From Candidatus Kapaibacterium sp. (GTDB lineage Bacteria > Bacteroidota > Ignavibacteria > Kapaibacteriales > UBA4661): a stretch of DNA of 52,360 bases. Of this stretch, positions 52,291 to 52,360 are shown one piece after another. A program made the position numbers and the translations under genes. The first letter of the stretch is position 1; each line of letters opens with the position of its first letter. The stretch is from NCBI GenBank assembly GCA_004292595.1, contig RDXM01000129.1, positions 1 through 52,360 on the forward strand, in the 5' to 3' direction. The notes under the pieces were generated by a model. It saw nothing but the letters and a program-made list of their open reading frames with translations, was not told the DNA's origin and did no database searches.

Positions 52291-52360
52291 ATGAAGAAAG
52301 AAAGTGCGAAATTCGTGAATGAACTACGAAACATTACACAAAAATCGGAAACAATTTCAA
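52291..52360 (+). CDS. Possible start of a further gene, cut by the window edge
   Basis: An ATG at 52291 opens a frame of 23 codons (MKKESAKFVNELRNITQKSE...) that runs off the end. It is hydrophilic and plausible as coding sequence but too short to judge. The preceding stretch, 52112-52290, shows nothing recognisable. Confidence 0.3.
   Translation, partial: MKKESAKFVNELRNITQKSETIS

Overview
The window reads as chromosomal DNA from a Gram-negative member of the Bacteroidota/Chlorobiota (FCB) group. The evidence is two proteins ending in type IX secretion (Por) sorting domains, an OmpA-type outer-membrane protein, TonB proteins, secreted von Willebrand A proteins and a LytTR regulator. A Chlorobiota or Kapabacteria-like chemoheterotroph is my best guess, but no rRNA or other decisive marker is present. 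Shine-Dalgarno sequences are present at some starts and absent at others, and intergenic regions are rich in long hyphenated palindromes.

Layout. 1-8.3 kb: hslU, two tandem TonB-domain proteins with an ECF sigma factor, a YfbK-like vWA protein, a strongly structured small-RNA candidate with a consensus promoter and U-tail (6.9-7.1 kb), and a split secreted vWA gene. 8.3-15.5 kb: a defence island built from two unrelated restriction-modification modules, stacked upstream of dnaE. Module 1 is a C5-cytosine methyltransferase, an HNH-like endonuclease and a controller protein. Module 2 is two amino-methyltransferases plus a 766-residue PD-(D/E)XK protein that carries a dicluster-ferredoxin-like cysteine region. 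Each module is bounded by a partial copy of the dnaE 5' region, so the dnaE start occurs three times (8412, 11169, 15541) and only the last is intact. 15.5-26.2 kb: dnaE, an IS1-like MITE, a broken type IX secreted gene, a large CUB/BNR-repeat secreted protein and an OmpA-like protein. 26.2-35.7 kb: alr, glutamate dehydrogenase, hisS with a PD-(D/E)XK partner, an Rpn-like nuclease with coiled-coil repeats, ptsN, a PEBP protein and fadD. 35.7-44.2 kb: a collagen-like lipoprotein, a repeat-bearing ORF, a LytTR regulator with a phospho-Asp-less receiver, a YkgJ-type protein, birA, dsbD, an amidase and a YqeY protein. 44.2-52.4 kb: a membrane-bound AraC regulator in an operon with manC and an epimerase, two tandem membrane chemoreceptors, and a RedB-like thioredoxin-fold protein.

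Most notable: the second restriction module and dnaE lie on one strand with 4-bp overlap, 21-nt and 8-nt junctions, so the replicative polymerase gene now appears to be the last gene of a defence operon. The nuclease of that module has nine cysteines arranged like a 2[4Fe-4S] ferredoxin, which I do not recognise from any described restriction enzyme. No tRNA, rRNA or CRISPR array was seen.
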